Shown piece after piece: positions 17,557 through 19,455 of a DNA stretch of 19,455 bases (positions are counted from its first letter, which is position 1; every line of letters begins with the position of its first letter). This DNA comes from JAKAGE01 sp964416665 (lineage in GTDB: Bacteria; Patescibacteriota; Minisyncoccia; UBA6257; 2-01-FULL-56-20): contig CAYQFA010000015.1 in assembly GCA_964416665.1 (NCBI GenBank), positions 1-19,455 of the forward strand. Reading direction: 5' to 3'. The position numbers and the translations under genes were made by a program. The notes under the pieces were generated by a model. The model did not search any database and had not been told where the DNA came from. It worked only from the letters and a program-made list of their open reading frames with translations.

Positions 17557-19455
17557 ATGGAGCACAAAAAAATCATTCCAACGACTTTTGTCATTTTGGG
17601 TGCGACGGGGGATCTGATGGCGAAAAAAATCGTCCCGGCGCTTTTTAGTTTGTTCGAAGACGGGGCGTTGCCTCGTGAGTTTCGGATCGTCGGTATCTCC
17701 CGGCGCGATTGGCACGATGAGGAGCTGCGCGGGCATATTGCGGCCATTTTGGCGGTAAAGGTAAAAAATGCTTCCAGCGAGATGGTCGCGGCATTTCTGC
17801 AAATGGTCGTTTACCACAAGGTCACCTTCAATGTATTCGAGGATTATGTCGCGCTGGGCGAGGCGCTCCAGAAGATCGATGCCGAACGCGGGACCTGTTC
17901 CAACAAGCTTTTTTATCTTTCCGTCCCGCCGCAGTTCTATAAGATGATCTTCGAGAATATCCATAAGGCAAGGTTGACGGAGCTTTGCGATAAAACGGAA
18001 GGATGGACGCGTATCGTGGTGGAAAAACCATTCGGTAACGACGAAAAGAGCGCCCGCGACCTTGACGCGCAACTTGCAAAGCTCTTTAAAGAGGATCAGA
18101 TATATCGCATCGACCATTATCTTGCGAAGGAAACGTTCCAGAATATCCTGACGTTCCGTTTTTACAACAATCTTTTCGAGGGCAGTTGGGGGAAGGAACT
18201 TATCGAAAAGATCACGATTCGGGAGTTTGAGAATGTCGGCGTGGAAGATCGCGGGCCGTTCTATGAAAGCGTCGGTGCTCTTCGCGATGTCGGCCAAAAC
18301 CACCTGTTGCAGATGCTTGCGCTTACCACAATGGATCAGCCGACCAGTTTGAGCGCCGACGCGATCAGGGGCAAGCGTGCGGAAATTCTGCGAACGCTCA
18401 AATTGCCATCACTCGCGGAAATAAAAAGATCGACATTCCGTGCGCAATACGAGGGTTATCATAAAATAAAGGGCGTGGCGTCGGATTCGCAAACCGAAAC
18501 ATATTTCCGTGTGCGTGGTTATCTTTCGCATCCGCGTTGGGAGGGCGTGCCGATCATTATGGAGGCGGGAAAACGGTTGATCGATCCGAAGGAAAATAAG
18601 GAGATAACGGAAATCGAGGTGATGTTCAAGCATCCTAGCCCGTGTTTATGTCCGCCGGAGCGGCATTATCGCAACTCGATCGTTTTCCATCAGGACCCTG
18701 CCGAAGGGATCACTATCCGCTTTTGGGCGAAGAAGCCGGGATTTGAAATGGAGGTCGAAGAGCGCGTGTTCGAGTTCGACCTTCGCCGTTCGGAGCGCAA
18801 ATCACAGTACACCGAGGAATATGAAAAACTGTTGCTCGACTGTATTGCGGGTGATCAGACTTTATTTATCTCAAGCGACGAGGTTTCCGCTATGTGGCGT
18901 TTTATCGACCCGATCGTAGGCGCGTGGAACAAGGGTGCAGTGTCGCTGCATCGCTACGTGCCGGACAGTCCCGCGATCGCAATCGAGGCGCAGGTGATGG
19001 ACGAATCGTCACAGTCATCACAGTCTGTGCGCCGACCACTCCCTAAAGAGATCGCTATCTTCGGCTTGGGCAAGATGGGCGCCAACGTCGCGCGGCAGTT
19101 GCACGAAAAGGGTTGGAGGGTTGTGGCCTCAAACCGCTCTCCCGACCCGGTGAAGATGATCCAGAAAGAAGGGATCGAAGGGGTCTTTTTGCGCGCTGAA
19201 CTTGTGGCGGCACTGCCGCGCACGGCGCCGCGCATCGTTTGGCTTATGATAACGGCAGGAGTCGGCAATGACGAGTTTCTTTTCGGCAAGGACGGTGTCG
19301 TGAAATATTTGAAGAAAGGCGATATTGTCGATGCTGTGATTCTTTCCGTCGACAAAGAGAGCAAAAAAATTACCCTTGGAGTGAAGCAATTAAGCATGAA
19401 CCCATGGGAAAACATTGAAAAAACAATGCCTGTAGGAACCCTAGTTAAGGGGGTA
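17557..19455 (+). CDS. zwf: Glucose-6-phosphate dehydrogenase fused to 6-phosphogluconate dehydrogenase N terminus, partial; last part S1-like
   Basis: One open frame of 633 codons runs off the window. Residues 1 to about 478 are glucose-6-phosphate dehydrogenase: G15-x2-G-D-L (GATGDL) for NADP, VVEKPFG, the active-site RIDHYLAKE (184-192, His187) and the ending RFIDPIVGAWNKG..LHRYVPDS. After a Ser/Gln-rich linker, a second Rossmann domain begins at about 497 with IAIFGLGKMGANVARQLHEKGWRVVASNR (GLGKMG 503-508) and PRIVWLMITAGVGNDEFLFGKDGVVKYLKKGDIV, typical of 6-phosphogluconate dehydrogenase. From about 583-590 on the sequence is S1-repeat-like. The first two enzymes perform successive oxidative pentose-phosphate steps making NADPH. 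The final switch is probably artificial. The start is the ATG 9 bases after TACAAT. Confidence 0.85.
   Translation, partial: MEHKKIIPTTFVILGATGDLMAKKIVPALFSLFEDGALPREFRIVGISRRDWHDEELRGHIAAILAVKVKNASSEMVAAFLQMVVYHKVTFNVFEDYVALGEALQKIDAERGTCSNKLFYLSVPPQFYKMIFENIHKARLTELCDKTEGWTRIVVEKPFGNDEKSARDLDAQLAKLFKEDQIYRIDHYLAKETFQNILTFRFYNNLFEGSWGKELIEKITIREFENVGVEDRGPFYESVGALRDVGQNHLLQMLALTTMDQPTSLSADAIRGKRAEILRTLKLPSLAEIKRSTFRAQYEGYHKIKGVASDSQTETYFRVRGYLSHPRWEGVPIIMEAGKRLIDPKENKEITEIEVMFKHPSPCLCPPERHYRNSIVFHQDPAEGITIRFWAKKPGFEMEVEERVFEFDLRRSERKSQYTEEYEKLLLDCIAGDQTLFISSDEVSAMWRFIDPIVGAWNKGAVSLHRYVPDSPAIAIEAQVMDESSQSSQSVRRPLPKEIAIFGLGKMGANVARQLHEKGWRVVASNRSPDPVKMIQKEGIEGVFLRAELVAALPRTAPRIVWLMITAGVGNDEFLFGKDGVVKYLKKGDIVDAVILSVDKESKKITLGVKQLSMNPWENIEKTMPVGTLVKGV
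19303..19455 (+). other. Junction from 6-phosphogluconate dehydrogenase to ribosomal protein S1-like sequence
   Basis: Up to YLKKGDIV the frame follows the dehydrogenase, where the family continues with IDGGNS. Here it continues DAVILSVDKESKKITLGVKQLSMNPWENIEKTMPVGTLVKGV, which is the end of one S1 repeat and the start of the next as in ribosomal protein S1. KKGDIV is acceptable to both families, so the switch hides in shared sequence. The last 130 bases are visibly richer in A/T than the rest of the gene. Confidence 0.75.

Noticed and set aside
17248..18303. 351-residue minus-strand open frame
   Set aside because: It overlaps the ends of two certain genes (response regulator and glucose-6-phosphate dehydrogenase) on the other strand and has no promoter or ribosome-binding site.
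1..19455. CRISPR array, insertion sequence or retron
   Set aside because: No regularly spaced repeats, transposase, reverse transcriptase or Cas gene could be found on either strand.

Overview
The window looks like part of the genome of a Candidate Phyla Radiation (Patescibacteria, Parcubacteria-like) bacterium. This is inferred from gene content and style: compact core genes, a 520-residue multi-pass membrane protein of the uncharacterised kind common in that group, a SecA with an extra insertion in its first nucleotide-binding domain, a stand-alone tRNA-binding OB domain, a SIMPL protein, a GtrA protein, a short HPF, and start codons that often sit 6-7 bases after a -10 box. No rRNA, intact tRNA, transposase, integrase or CRISPR array is visible.

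Left part (1 to about 6.2 kb) is accessory in character. It holds a CYTH phosphohydrolase flanked by 14-bp direct repeats, one of which continues a tRNA 3'-end-like fragment. Then come many short, separately transcribed genes: a small membrane protein, an EamA transporter, a Cys/His-rich mini-protein, an unknown 118-residue protein, a methyltransferase, a secreted unknown, a SemiSWEET-like protein, a TPR-like protein, an excisionase-type HTH protein and another membrane-anchored unknown. Most minus-strand genes here have full -35/-10 promoters, strong Shine-Dalgarno sites and their own hairpin terminators.

Right part (about 6.2 kb to the end) is core. It holds the large membrane protein, divergent from triosephosphate isomerase, SIMPL and GtrA genes. 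A 405-bp gene-free stretch follows, with a very long hairpin, a probable small RNA and a second structured element. Next are MurB, HPF and an HD-domain protein; a 23-residue Lys/Ala peptide with its own promoter, leader and terminator; SecA; a MazG-type pyrophosphohydrolase; a tRNA-binding protein; a membrane-anchored FKBP isomerase; an orphan OmpR-type response regulator; and a glucose-6-phosphate dehydrogenase reading in frame into 6-phosphogluconate dehydrogenase.

The most unusual observations are: (1) two long perfect hairpins 10 kb apart (1-54 and 10031-10112) with unrelated stems but nearly the same 18-nt loop, TCSTGATAAGAATAAKTC; (2) a -10 box 6-7 bases before the start codon in about a dozen genes, implying widespread leaderless transcription, against Shine-Dalgarno starts that cluster in the accessory part; (3) an in-frame Zwf-Gnd fusion that switches abruptly at about 19.31 kb into ribosomal protein S1-like sequence, more likely an assembly chimera than a real protein; and (4) a cluster of putative structured RNAs between gtrA and murB.
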